Shown here piece by piece: positions 23,288 through 33,317 of a stretch of 64,000 nucleotides of DNA (positions are counted from its first letter, which is position 1; the number at the start of each line of letters is the position of its first letter). The DNA is from Mycoplasma simbae ATCC 49888 (lineage in GTDB: Bacteria > Bacillota_I > Bacilli_A > Mycoplasmatales > Metamycoplasmataceae): contig NZ_JNJG01000005.1 of assembly GCF_000702705.1 (NCBI RefSeq), positions 93,579-157,578 on the forward strand. Direction: 5' to 3'. Under the pieces are notes generated by a model, which saw only the letters and a program-made list of their open reading frames with translations, searched no databases and had not been told where the DNA came from. Made by a program: the position numbers and the translations under genes.

Positions 23288-24572
23288 CTATTACCTTTTT
23301 ATATGTTTCAAAATAATTTATATCTTGTGTAGAACTCTTCAAGAACTTGTCCACTTCATCTTGATTCATTTGATATTTCAGTTCCTTGTTTTCAAAAAAT
23401 GTATTGTTTATTTTCATTTTGACTTCACCGTCATAAGGATCTAAAATTCTATTAGCAACCTTTTGCATATGATTTATGCTAATATCAAAGATATCTTTTG
23501 CTGCGTTGCTATTTTTAAATTGATAGTTGTATATTGTGTTTAGATCACCTTTGAAGTTATATGGTACAAATAGCCCCTTTTTGGAATAATCTTCACCGTT
23601 AACTAATACATTAGTTTGAAAATCATATTCAATAGGCTCTTCGAAAATATACTCAGATTTTTCTATACCGTTGCTATATATTGAACTTTGAATCTGCTCC
23701 CTAATATTTGTTTTGTTATTTACGTTTGCAAGGTGTTTACCTGATATTTCAACGATGCCATGTTTTGATAATGATTGATTTTTTGTGAATGAATATTGAT
23801 AATTCTTATTTAAGTAGTATGGATAGAATCCTTCAAGAGGAAACATAGCTTTTTGGAGTTTTCTCCTGTCGTCTTCCACATATATTTTTGCAGATGCTAT
23901 CTTATTTTGATGCAAATAATTTAATTTATTAAATGTTATTTCAGTATTTAAATAGCGTTTGCTTACTGATAAAACATCGTTATGTAGTTCACCAAAGTCA
24001 AATTGATACTTATCGGGAATAGATATAATAGCTTTATCATCTGATGCTAGAAGAAAATATTTGCGATTTGTTGTTGCTATTTTTTTAACTTCTAAAACAT
24101 CTTTTGTATAACTATCTTGAAAAATCACGGAATTAAGTTCTGAAAATTTCAATCCTAGGTCTTGTGATTTAATTACAATATTATAAATGTCAATAGAGTC
24201 TGTAGGCTTAGTGACGAATGAAGAAAGACTATAGTCTAGAAGTGAGTCTAATTTGTTACCTTTCAACCCTATTTCATAATTGCCTTTCGCAATTTTCAAC
24301 ACATTGTTATCTAAAACCTTGTTGTTTACCGTGATTACTGCATTATTTAGATTATAACTTAATCCGCCCCTATGTTTTGATCAATTTGGCGTTGTAATGG
24401 TAATTGCTAAAATAAACTGATCTTCATTAAAAATGCGTCTTAATTCTATTCGACCTCTAATTAGGTCTTGACCATGTTTTGCTCTCCGCATTGTTTCATG
24501 ATCAAATAAATTTAATGTAAACTTGTTTAAACCTGGAGTTGGGTCGAGTTTTGAAACTCGTTTTGCAATCAT
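23265..24572 (-). CDS. Uncharacterised protein, second gene of the operon, start uncertain
   Basis: From ATG 24572 it encodes 435 residues. The frame stays open upstream to about 24666 and a better start may be an ATT at 24650: a perfect AGAGGAG ends seven bases before it. That would add 26 residues rich in Pro/Gln and overlap the upstream gene by 20 bases. No Shine-Dalgarno precedes the ATG. The protein has no membrane segment and no catalytic motif I recognise; it is rich in Asp/Asn/Lys with many beta-type stretches, and the N-terminal part contains RAKHGQDLIRGRIELRR. The length and neighbours resemble a family seen in hominis-group genomes. The function is unknown. Confidence 0.78.
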
Positions 24573-24630
24573 TTGGTATGGCTCTAAAATTAACCTGTTA
24601 ACCTGCTGAACAGGTTGAGGTTGGGCTGGG

Positions 24631-24954
24631 TTATTGATTAAGGTAAAAATACAAAAACTCCTCTATTGCTTTTTTGCGATTTTTATAATAAGTTGTTTTT
24701 GAAAAATGTTTGTCATACCAATCCTTTGTGTTTTTATTATTAAATTCATTTTCAATGATCATTGAACTTATTGGGGTTAACATTGCCATTGTTTGAGCAA
24801 AACGAGACCTATATTTTGGAATAATTTTTCCCTTGTATTGTTTAAAACCTAATTCGTTATTGGCTTTATCTAGTTGTGCTAGTGATTTAACAACGTTGTA
24901 TCTTTGCTGGGCGCTGAATGAATTAGCGTTCTGGGCAATATTTATCATTGTCAT
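24631..24954 (-). CDS. Small HTH-like protein, first gene of the uncharacterised operon
   Basis: Encodes 107 residues from the ATG at 24954, which has an excellent AAAGGAG. An in-frame TTG at 25044 is upstream, but the Shine-Dalgarno decides for 24954. The C-terminal half, with LTPISSMIIENEF, then WYDKHFSKTTYYKNRKKAIEEF, looks like the helix-turn-helix of sigma region 4 or ArpU-type phage regulators, where SxSTYYRxRxKAxxEF is the recognition helix and its follow-up. It may belong to the small mycoplasma family named after MG284/MPN403; this is a recollection, not a search result. It leads a three-gene operon whose other members are unknown. Confidence 0.72.
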   Translation of the reverse strand: MTMINIAQNANSFSAQQRYNVVKSLAQLDKANNELGFKQYKGKIIPKYRSRFAQTMAMLTPISSMIIENEFNNKNTKDWYDKHFSKTTYYKNRKKAIEEFLYFYLNQ

Positions 24955-25041
24955 TTTTTCTCCTTTCGTTTTTATATTCTCCAAAGGTTCACAATTTTCA
25001 CCAAAAAGGAAAAAATTGTTATTTTTATTGAAAAAGTTCAA

Positions 25042-25064
25042 CAAAAAAAGTGCCTGCGCACTTA
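25042..25064 (-). terminator. Terminator after rsmG
   Basis: AAGTGC (25048-25053) pairs with GCACTT (25058-25063). The A run on the plus strand is the U tract of the minus transcript. It overlaps the rsmG stop. Confidence 0.8.
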
Positions 25065-25709
25065 TTTGTAGTCTTTAATTTGTTTTCAATTTAGAGGTCA
25101 GTTTTTAGGAGACTTGCTTGTTTTTTTAATAACAACTATAGTTGACTTTTCGTCCAAAATGTTCGTGTATTCGATTGTTTGCACGTTATTTTTTTGATCA
25201 GGGAAAGATTTTAAAAATTCGTTTATTTCTTGTTGAAAACCTCTACCTTTTGGCAGGTATAAATAACCGCCAACCTTTAACAGATGGTGAGTTAATAAAA
25301 ACATTGTTTTAACGTTTGCTACTGCTCTGGCAGTAATTACGTCAAAATATTCACGTAGTTCAGAAGTATCTTCAGAGCGCTTATTAACAATAGTTAATTT
25401 ATCAAGATTAAGCTCTTGTTTTACGCTTTGTAAAAATTCGCATCTGCTGGCCATACCCTCAATAATAGTTAGATCAAAAGAGTAATTGTGAATGAGGTAT
25501 GGAACTGAGGGAAAGCCCGCCCCAGCTCCTATATCGGCTATTTTTAGGTTAGTAAAATCTAATCCTATATTTTGAGCAACTTCCATTGCTTTAATAGAAT
25601 CGTTTATACCTAAATTTCTTAATTCTTCAACGGTCTTGAAGCCTGTAATGTTTTTATTTTGATTATATTTGTAGATTAAGTCAATATATTTTTCTAAATT
25701 AGTGTTCAT
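25062..25709 (-). CDS. rsmG: 16S rRNA m7G527 methyltransferase RsmG
   Basis: Encodes 215 residues. The AdoMet-binding motif IADIGAGAGFPSVPY and the downstream ITARAVANVKTM and PKGRG are hallmarks of RsmG (GidB). It methylates G527 in the decoding region of 16S rRNA. The ATG at 25709 lies inside the last codons of prs (11-base overlap), so it is translationally coupled. Two TGA codons near the 3' end are read as Trp and extend the protein by 12 residues beyond the first TGA. Confidence 0.93.
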
Positions 25710-26679
25710 TATCTGAAATATCTTTAGCAATTTGATCGTATAAATCACTTACAGATGTACCAGTAATTGATGCTTGAATAACACCTGCTAGGAATGTATC
25801 TAAACTAATAACGTGTAATTTGTCGTATTTAGCTTCTAGTTCTGTATTATCGATTGAGTCAGTAACAATAACTTTATCAACATTTGGGTTGTTTTGGAAG
25901 ATTTCAAATCCTTTAGTGAAGATACCATGAGTTGCAGCAATAACAATTTTTTTAGCACCGTGTGCTTTTAGAGTATCTACAGCTTTTAGGATTGTTCCAC
26001 CTGTGTCAATAATATCATCAATAATTACTGTGTTTTCGCCCTCTACATTACCAATTAGACCCATAACTTCAGTTTGGTTTGTACCAATTCTACGTTTGTC
26101 AATAATGCTGATTTTAATTGAGTGGCTAATTAGTTCAGCTAATTTACGAGCTCTAATTGTTCCACCATGATCTGGCGAAACAACTGTGAAAGGTTCATTA
26201 AAGCTTTTAACTGCTTGTGCAATTGGGTAAGCTCCTCTTAAATCATCAATCGGAATGTTGAAAAATCCTTGAATTGCAGGATTGTGTAAATCAACAGCAA
26301 TAATTTTTGTTGCTCCTGCAGTTTGAATTAAGTCTGCAACAAGTTTAGCTCCAATTGGTTGACGTCCACTGGCTTTACGGTCTTGACGAGCATAGCTATA
26401 GTAACTTAGAGCAATTGTAATTGAACGAGCACTTGCTCTTTTTAATGAGTCAATAAATAATAATAGATCCATCAAGTTATCGTTAACTGGTCTAGATGTT
26501 GAAGCAACAACATATACATCCTTGCTTCTTACTGTTTCGCCACTAACTAGCATTCTTTCGCCGTCAGCAAAAACGGTTTTTTCAATTGGTGAAACATGAA
26601 TACCAAGTTTTTTAGCAATTTTTTCAGTTAAAGGTTGGCAATTTGGCATACCAAATAAAAGTGTGTTATTTAATTTCAT
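25699..26679 (-). CDS. prs: Ribose-phosphate pyrophosphokinase
   Basis: Encodes 326 residues. It makes PRPP from ribose 5-phosphate and ATP, the entry point of nucleotide salvage. Visible motifs are the flexible-loop YYSYARQDRKASGRQPI, the VVSPDHGGTIRARKLA region, and the PRPP-binding VIIDDIIDTGGTI. The start MKLNNTLLFG at 26679 has the Shine-Dalgarno TTAGGAG; a longer in-frame reading to 26730 has none. It heads the prs-rsmG pair. Confidence 0.96.
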   Translation of the reverse strand: MKLNNTLLFGMPNCQPLTEKIAKKLGIHVSPIEKTVFADGERMLVSGETVRSKDVYVVASTSRPVNDNLMDLLLFIDSLKRASARSITIALSYYSYARQDRKASGRQPIGAKLVADLIQTAGATKIIAVDLHNPAIQGFFNIPIDDLRGAYPIAQAVKSFNEPFTVVSPDHGGTIRARKLAELISHSIKISIIDKRRIGTNQTEVMGLIGNVEGENTVIIDDIIDTGGTILKAVDTLKAHGAKKIVIAATHGIFTKGFEIFQNNPNVDKVIVTDSIDNTELEAKYDKLHVISLDTFLAGVIQASITGTSVSDLYDQIAKDISDNEH

Positions 26680-26842
26680 TTGCTTTTCTCCTAAAAAATA
26701 TATAACATCATAATTATAATATGCACGCATTGAATAACATTGATTTTATTACGCTTTTTGGCAAAATATTGAGTGTATTAGAGTTATTTTATAAATTGGA
26801 ATCAAAATTTTAAAAAAAATTATCCTAATATTAAAATTGTAT

Positions 26843-26848
26843 TATAAT
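26843..26848 (+). promoter_or_regulatory. -10 box of the tRNA-Tyr/tRNA-Gln unit
   Basis: TATAAT about 33 bases before the mature tRNA-Tyr end. Confidence 0.6.
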
Positions 26849-26880
26849 AGTATTGCAAATTTGATACTGGATTTGCACTT

Positions 26881-26964
26881 GGAGGGGTAGCGAAGCGGCC
26901 AAACGCGGGTGGCTGTAACCCACTTCCTCACGGTTCGGGGGTTCGAATCCCTCCCCCTCCACCA
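26881..26964 (+). tRNA. tRNA-Tyr (GTA)
   Basis: An 84-base cloverleaf with a long variable arm. Acceptor GGAGGGG pairs with CCCCTCC, the anticodon loop reads CTGTAAC, the T loop is GTTCGAATC, and CCA is encoded (26962-26964). Confidence 0.95.
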
Positions 26965-26968
26965 TTAT

Positions 26969-27043
26969 TGCCCCTTCGCCAAGCGGTAAGGCATTGGTTT
27001 TTGGTACCAACATGCGTTAGTTCGAATCTAACAGGGGCAGCCA
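26969..27043 (+). tRNA. tRNA-Gln (TTG)
   Basis: Acceptor TGCCCCT pairs with AGGGGCA. The anticodon stem TTGGT/ACCAA encloses TTTTGGT with anticodon TTG. T loop GTTCGAATC, encoded CCA at 27041-27043. It lies four bases after tRNA-Tyr on the same transcript. Confidence 0.95.
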
Positions 27044-27044
27044 T

Positions 27045-27066
27045 ATCACCGGAAGGTGATTTTTTA
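27045..27066 (+). terminator. Terminator after the tRNA pair
   Basis: ATCACC / GGTGAT hairpin with GGAA loop and a T run. Confidence 0.85.
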
Positions 27067-27091
27067 TTTACTTTGTGATATGATATTGAGT

Positions 27092-27814
27092 ATGAATACA
27101 TACAAAACAATAAATACTAAAGCAAAAGAAGCGAACAAAATCATTTCTGGATCAATACTTAGTTTTGCTATCAATTTAATTTTGGCGATTCTAGGCGGTA
27201 TAGCATTTTTACTGTTTACAAAAACTACAAATGGAACTTATAAGTTTGAGCCAATTTCATTTATGATTGCAACAGTATTGTCAATTATTTTGATTTTCAC
27301 GGTGATGATGTGAGGGCCAAAAATGAAAGTTTGAGTCCTAGCGCCATTGACAACTGCATCAATGTTGTTGATTGGATACACAATTCTAGGTATAGTGTTT
27401 TTAACCTATGAAATTGACGGCAATATTTGAAAATTAATGACATTATTCTTTATTCCAACTGCAGGAATGTTAATTGCTGGAACATTGGCGTTTTTCAATA
27501 AAATTAATATTGGAAAAATTTCAACAGTAGCAATCTTTGGATCAATATTTTTATTCATTTTTGCTATTGTTTCTTGATTTGTCACAAGCAGAATTTTATT
27601 CACATTAATATCTACATTGGGTATTGCACTTGTATTTTTATACATGATGATTGATTGATATATTATTCTTAAATTTAACAAACATTTTAATACCTTGGAA
27701 CCAGAATCTCAATCCAAATCAGAAGTTGCAAAATGATCACTATACTTTGGCTACAGGCTTTCATATGATTTTGTAATTGCTATTAGTTACTTAAATAATC
27801 TATTATCAAGATAA
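27092..27814 (+). CDS. Bax-inhibitor-1 (YccA/YbhL) family membrane protein
   Basis: Encodes 240 residues with about seven hydrophobic helices. The closing segment YRLSYDFVIAISYLNNLLSR resembles the conserved BI-1 end (YDxIxAxLYLNxLxLF). BI-1 proteins are pH-sensitive calcium-leak channels in characterised members. The bacterial role is poorly known. The start ATG 27092 has a TGATATGAT extended -10 seven bases upstream and no Shine-Dalgarno, so it is likely leaderless. Five TGA codons are read as Trp. Confidence 0.7.
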
Positions 27815-27836
27815 AATGGTTTAGGCCATTTTTTTA
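27814..27836 (+). terminator. Terminator after the BI-1-like gene
   Basis: AAATGG / CCATTT hairpin followed by seven T. Confidence 0.75.
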
Positions 27837-27866
27837 TTGAATTTTATTGAAAAAAGTATAAAAAAA

Positions 27867-27943
27867 TGGCGATCACGAGAGGATTCGAACCTCTGACAAC
27901 AAGCTTAGAAGGCTTGTGCTCTATCCTGCTGAGCTACGCGACC
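27867..27943 (-). tRNA. tRNA-Arg (TCT)
   Basis: Acceptor GGTCGCG pairs with CGTGATC (with G-T pairs). Anticodon loop CTTCTAA gives TCT. T loop TTCGAAT, encoded CCA at the minus-strand 3' end (27867-27869). Confidence 0.95.
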
Positions 27944-28091
27944 ACGTGAATATATTGTATAACTTTTTCGCACTTTTGATAATAAAAAAATAATTTTAAG
28001 CTGGATTTAAAAACCAAATACAAATATGAAAGCGTAAAATATTAAAATTTAGTAAAATTTGAATATTAATTTATTTATTAACGGAGGAAAA

Positions 28092-29558
<1,467 letters not shown>

Positions 29559-29562
29559 TTTC

Positions 29563-29596
29563 AAAAACATCTATACGGCGTGTATAGATGTTTTTA
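29563..29596. terminator. Bidirectional terminator between lysS and dnaI-like gene
   Basis: ACATCTATAC (29567-29576) pairs with GTATAGATGT (29582-29591). A and T runs on each side. Confidence 0.85.
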
Positions 29597-30472
29597 TATT
29601 TTGAAAATATTTGAAGTTTCTTCAATTTTGTTGATTAATGAGTTAGCTTTGTGAGCATCATTTTTTAGTCAACGGTGGTTAACATAGTAATCTTTAAGCA
29701 TACTTAAACTTAAAGAAGAGAAAAGGACCGTAAATTTATTGCCAATAATTCTAGATGAGATGATATCTGACAAAATATCGAATAAAAATCATGAGTTCGC
29801 TTGTTCATTGCCTAATTCGTCAACAATCAAAACATCGACTTGTCTTAAAATTGTGACAATATCAGCATTTGAATTGCCGGGTAAGCCAAAACCTGATTTC
29901 ATTTGCTTAAATAAAGCAGAAGTTTTTAGGTAAACAGTATTAATTTTTGCACGAGCAAATTCTAACGCACATGCTTGAGCTAATTTTGAATTGTGAATTG
30001 CTTTGTGACCGTAGGCATAAACGTTTTCAAATTGAACTTTGTTGCCAGCTTTCATGTTTCGTTTAGCTAAAATAACCCTTGATTCAACTTCTATTTGCCC
30101 TTGTGAAATTACTGGCAATTTATTGATATAAAGCGTTGCATCAACAGGTGTTATATCACTTAATCATAGATGATTTTGAATATTCATCATTCGTGTCATC
30201 TCGTTTTCAGTGCTTATTTTAATGAATTTTAATTCGTTGTTTTCATCACGCTCAATAGTTGTTAAATATGGGTAGCGATCTTGGTGTGTTCAGTTGTCTT
30301 TTCAATCCAAAAAATCAGGTAAATTATCGATTAATTCGTCTCAAGTTACCTGTAATTTTTTCAAAATTTTTTGTAATGGCTTAGATTTATCAACTATCCC
30401 CTTGACTAAAAGCTTTAATTCTTCTCTAGATTTAGCAATAACTTCGTCTAATTCTGCATCTTTTTTATTCAT
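29594..30472 (-). CDS. dnaI: Primosomal DnaI/DnaC-like helicase loader, degraded P-loop
   Basis: Encodes 292 residues. An N-terminal part rich in Lys/Glu matches the helicase-binding region of DnaI, and the C-terminal half is AAA+. Walker B is clear (VDVLIVDELGNEQANSW, about residues 212-228). The Walker A site reads YAYGHKAIHNSKL: in the frame of GxxxxGK[ST], Gly and Lys are replaced by His and Asn at residues 160-161. Loading of the replicative helicase normally needs ATP binding by this loader, so the change is notable. The ATG at 30472 starts one base after the stop of the DnaB/DnaD-type gene, as in Gram-positive dnaB-dnaI pairs. Confidence 0.85.
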
Positions 30473-30473
30473 A

Positions 30474-31445
30474 TTAATACGACCCATCCAATAATTTATC
30501 TTCACGATTTAAGCCAGCTAAATAAGTAGCTTTGTACAAGTCTTTACGTGAAACAACTACATCATTACGAGATCTTATAAGCTTATCAATATAGTTTTCA
30601 AGCGGTTCAAATAAGAAAATTTCTTTTTTAATTAAATCTCTAATGATTTGATTTACATAGTTGAAATTGATCTTACCATTTACTTCGTTAGCGTAAAACA
30701 AAATTAAATTAATACAAGGATCACTAAATCCTGCTAAACGTGAGTTTTTAATCAATTCAATAATGTTATTAGTAGGTATTTGACCTTGAATTTGACCAAA
30801 GAATTCTCTTGAATCGGTTTTAAGAATTGCTTCATAAATGTTTGGATATTCAAATGTGTTTAAGTCAATTTTTTCTTGCACTAAAACATTCAATTCTTGA
30901 GTATTTACGTTTAAATCTTCATCATGATTATTGTCATCTAGCAATGAAAAATCTTCACCAGTGTCAAAAACATCTTCATAACGAGCTGAACTATCATATA
31001 AATTAATAGCACGTGCTAATGAACGATTTTTTGGCCGCCCAACTAAACGCTCAAAGTTTTGCTTACCAACTATATTTAATAATTTGTTAGCTAAAATTAA
31101 ATTCATTTTAAAGCCCTTGCCATCCAAAGGTTTTTCAACCACAAAAAAGGTTTTACGATTCATTTCATCAATATATGTTGAAAGTAAAGAAACAGCTTCC
31201 AGCATAATTCTCGCATCATTAAGCTCTTTAATTGACAGTTTTAACATATAAGTCATGCTGTCATAATCATGAAAAGCCATTTCTGAGCCTTCATTGATAG
31301 CTAAATCACGTAAATATTCATATAAAATGATGGCATTTGGGCCTAAAATAGGCGCGTAAAATTTACGCAAGTTTTTTAAATCTTCACCAGAAATAATGGT
31401 TGAATTTTCAACTGTGAAATATGGATAATTAATACTTTTAATCAT
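30474..31445 (-). CDS. dnaB: Replication initiation protein DnaB/DnaD type
   Basis: Encodes 323 residues. The order and neighbours are those of the Firmicutes dnaB-dnaI primosome pair. An N-terminal winged-helix part (LKNLRKFYAPILGPNAIILYEYL) and a C-terminal DnaD-like helical region (IIRDLIKKEIFLFEPLENYIDKLI) are visible. It helps recruit helicase at the origin. Start ATG 31445 is preceded by TAGGAGG; a GTG at 31454 overlaps the Shine-Dalgarno and was rejected. Here DnaB means the Gram-positive initiation protein, not the helicase. Confidence 0.82.
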   Translation of the reverse strand: MIKSINYPYFTVENSTIISGEDLKNLRKFYAPILGPNAIILYEYLRDLAINEGSEMAFHDYDSMTYMLKLSIKELNDARIMLEAVSLLSTYIDEMNRKTFFVVEKPLDGKGFKMNLILANKLLNIVGKQNFERLVGRPKNRSLARAINLYDSSARYEDVFDTGEDFSLLDDNNHDEDLNVNTQELNVLVQEKIDLNTFEYPNIYEAILKTDSREFFGQIQGQIPTNNIIELIKNSRLAGFSDPCINLILFYANEVNGKINFNYVNQIIRDLIKKEIFLFEPLENYIDKLIRSRNDVVVSRKDLYKATYLAGLNREDKLLDGSY

Positions 31446-31503
31446 CTTACGCACCTCCTAAAAATGTAGCTGTTTTTGCTTAGCTTAAATCATTTTAATT
31501 TAA

Positions 31504-32067
31504 TTAATTTAGCAGGCTTAAAATTTTTTTATTTTGGTCAGTACTTTCGAAATTATCTCCATACATTTCCACAATTAGCTTTTTGCCAAAAAGTGATTTT
31601 ATAGCCTTTTTTGTGTCGTTTTTTTTATCTAATTGCTTCAAAGTAGCTTTATCCACATTACGTTTTTGAAGATTTTTGACCCTAATTTCATCACTTGTGG
31701 ACAAGCATAAAACGCCAGAAATCAAAGGTAAAAAATTAACATTTTTATTTACTAAAACAGGCATTTCAGCAAGCTTATATTCGTTGCTTTTTAAGTGCTC
31801 GTAAATTATTGGATAAATTAATTTTTCCAATTTCAATATATTCTCAGTATTTTGGGATAATCAAGCTAAAATTTTTGGTTTTGATACGCCATTTTCATCA
31901 ATTAAAAATTCACCTATTTTTTGCTTAATAGGTTCATAAAAAAGTCCATTTTTTTCATAGTTTTGAGCTACAAAAACATCGGCAAAAAAGATTTGTTCTA
32001 GCTCAATGCCACAATTTTTTAAAAAAGTTGTCTTACCAACTCCAATTTTCCCAATGATTGCTATCAT
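31504..32067 (-). CDS. coaE: Dephospho-CoA kinase
   Basis: Encodes 187 residues. Walker A IIGKIGVGKTTFL is at the very N-terminus (residues 5-15). The ADVFVAQNYEKNGL, PLISGVLCLSTSDEIRVKNLQKRN and KLDKKNDTKK-like stretches fit the CoaE lid and Arg motif. It catalyses the last step of CoA synthesis, using ATP. It starts one base after the YigZ stop. The ATG 32067 has AAGGAA nearby; a TTG start 7 codons upstream was rejected. It is somewhat divergent, so substrate identity is inferred from the family. Confidence 0.85.
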
Positions 32068-32068
32068 A

Positions 32069-32434
32069 TTATGATTCCTTAAATTCACTTAATGCTAAGT
32101 TAGCACTCTTTATATATGCTCTAACTAAGCCTCCAGCCCCAAGTTTAATGCCGCCAAAATATCTGATGACAAAAATAGCATAGTTATTTGAGTTTGTTTT
32201 AATTAATAAGTCTCTAATTGGCCTTCCAGCTGTGCCGTGTGGTTCGCCGTTATCATCAAAACCAGCATTAATCACGCCATTATTAATAAATGTATATCCA
32301 TAACAAATGTGAGTGGCTTTTTTATGGTCTTTTCAAAGTTGTTCATTTATTAATTTCACGTCCTCTTTAGAAGTGATTGGAACACACACACTGTAAAAAC
32401 GTGATTTCTTGATTTCATATTCAACTAAATTCAT
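32069..32434 (-). CDS. YigZ/IMPACT family protein, N-terminal domain only
   Basis: Encodes 121 residues. KKSRFYSVCVPI, HICYGYTF, DDNGEPHGTAGRPI and VIRYFGGIKLGAGGLVRAY are the signature elements of the YigZ/IMPACT (UPF0029) fold. Usual bacterial YigZ is about 200 residues with a second domain; only the first is present here, as is common in mycoplasmas. The function is not established, possibly ribosome-linked. It is the first gene of yigZ-coaE-dnaB-dnaI. Confidence 0.88.
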
Positions 32435-32489
32435 GCTATGTAATTATTATATTAATATTGGCTTATTATCAAAAAAAGTATAAAAAAAA

Positions 32490-32567
32490 TGGGGCGAATG
32501 AAGGGATTCGAACCCTCGAATGACGGGACCACAACCCGCTGTGTTAGACCGCTTCACCACAATCGCC
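32490..32567 (-). tRNA. tRNA-His (GTG)
   Basis: A cloverleaf with the extra 5' G of tRNA-His pairing with C73. The anticodon loop is TTGTGGT. Acceptor GGCGATTG pairs with CATTCGCC with one T-T mismatch, and CCA is encoded. Confidence 0.93.
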
Positions 32568-32662
32568 ATATTTTCACTAATATTATAAGGTAAAAAAAAT
32601 ATTTTCAAAACATTTTAATAATTTTGTTTATCACGTCATAATCTCACTGAATTTAACAACTA

Positions 32663-32785
32663 ATTACTGAAAAAAGACTGATGATACACTGAAAAAGTAA
32701 TCATTTTCCTTTTATTTTATCGATTTAATCTCCAATTTCAAGTGCACTGCCGAATTTTAACACTTTTCAGTCTTTTTTCAGTAAT
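32663..32785. repeat. 19-bp perfect inverted repeat in a 312-bp gene-free stretch
   Basis: ATTACTGAAAAAAGACTGA (32663-32681) returns as its reverse complement at 32767-32785, with 85 bases between. Two more partial copies (CACTGAATTT at about 32646, CACTGAAAAAGT at about 32688) lie nearby. The rest of the stretch 32568-32879 is AT-rich and shows only the promoter of the next gene. It could be a protein-binding array or remnant mobile-element ends. Confidence 0.8.
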
Positions 32786-32844
32786 GGCTGAGTAAATTCT
32801 CTTTAAAATTCCTATATAAATACTTTTATATTAATATTTTTATG

Positions 32845-32850
32845 TATAAT
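32845..32850 (+). promoter_or_regulatory. -10 box of the tail-anchored paralogue operon
   Basis: TATAAT 29 bases upstream of ATG 32880. The leader contains a Shine-Dalgarno AAAGGAAAA. Confidence 0.6.
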
Positions 32851-32879
32851 AGAGCATATTTATATACGAAAGGAAAAAT

Positions 32880-33305
32880 ATGTCTACAGGTATCTTAAAA
32901 TTCTTCATTTCTGAAGAAAAAGGAAAAGATGTACAAAAACTTACACTTGAAAATGCTGCAACAGGTGAAAAAACAAGTTTTGAAACATTAAAAGAAATTT
33001 ATTCAGCTTTACATGCTGCTGTGTCACAAAATGAAACAAGAATTTGAATTTTTGACAATGGTGTGGCAGTTGGAAGCTTATCATTAGAACAATTTAAACA
33101 AGTTTTAGAGCAAAGCGAAAAAGATGGTGTTAAGGATGAAGATGTTTTCAAACATTTAATTACAAATGAATTGTTAGATAAAAATCATGAAATAGCTTTC
33201 GTTGATCCAAGAAGAAAAAAAGTTTTAATTCTATTTCTAGTTGCTGCAAACTTATTGGCAATTGCTGTGACTTTAATTGTTTTAATCTTTACAAAACTAG
33301 TATAA
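32880..33305 (+). CDS. Uncharacterised tail-anchored protein A
   Basis: Encodes 141 residues, with no signal sequence and one C-terminal membrane segment (LILFLVAANLLAIAVTLIVLIF). The soluble part faces the cytoplasm if the tail-anchored topology holds. The section FETLKEIYSALHAAVSQN, RIWIFDNG, then EQFKQVLEQSEKDGVKDEDV aligns by eye with the next gene, so both share a domain. No catalytic motif is visible. It is co-transcribed with the next gene (12 bases apart, GGAGG between). Function unknown; neither family is known to me. Confidence 0.8.
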
Positions 33306-33317
33306 ATCGGAGGAACA

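Noticed and set aside
26831..27110. Minus-strand reading frames across the tRNA-Tyr and tRNA-Gln genes
   Set aside because: They are the complements of two clear tRNA cloverleafs. The apparent proteins are typical mis-annotations over tRNA genes.
31446..31454. GTG start for the DnaB-type protein
   Set aside because: The GTG lies within the Shine-Dalgarno TAGGAGGTG; the ATG at 31445 has ideal spacing.
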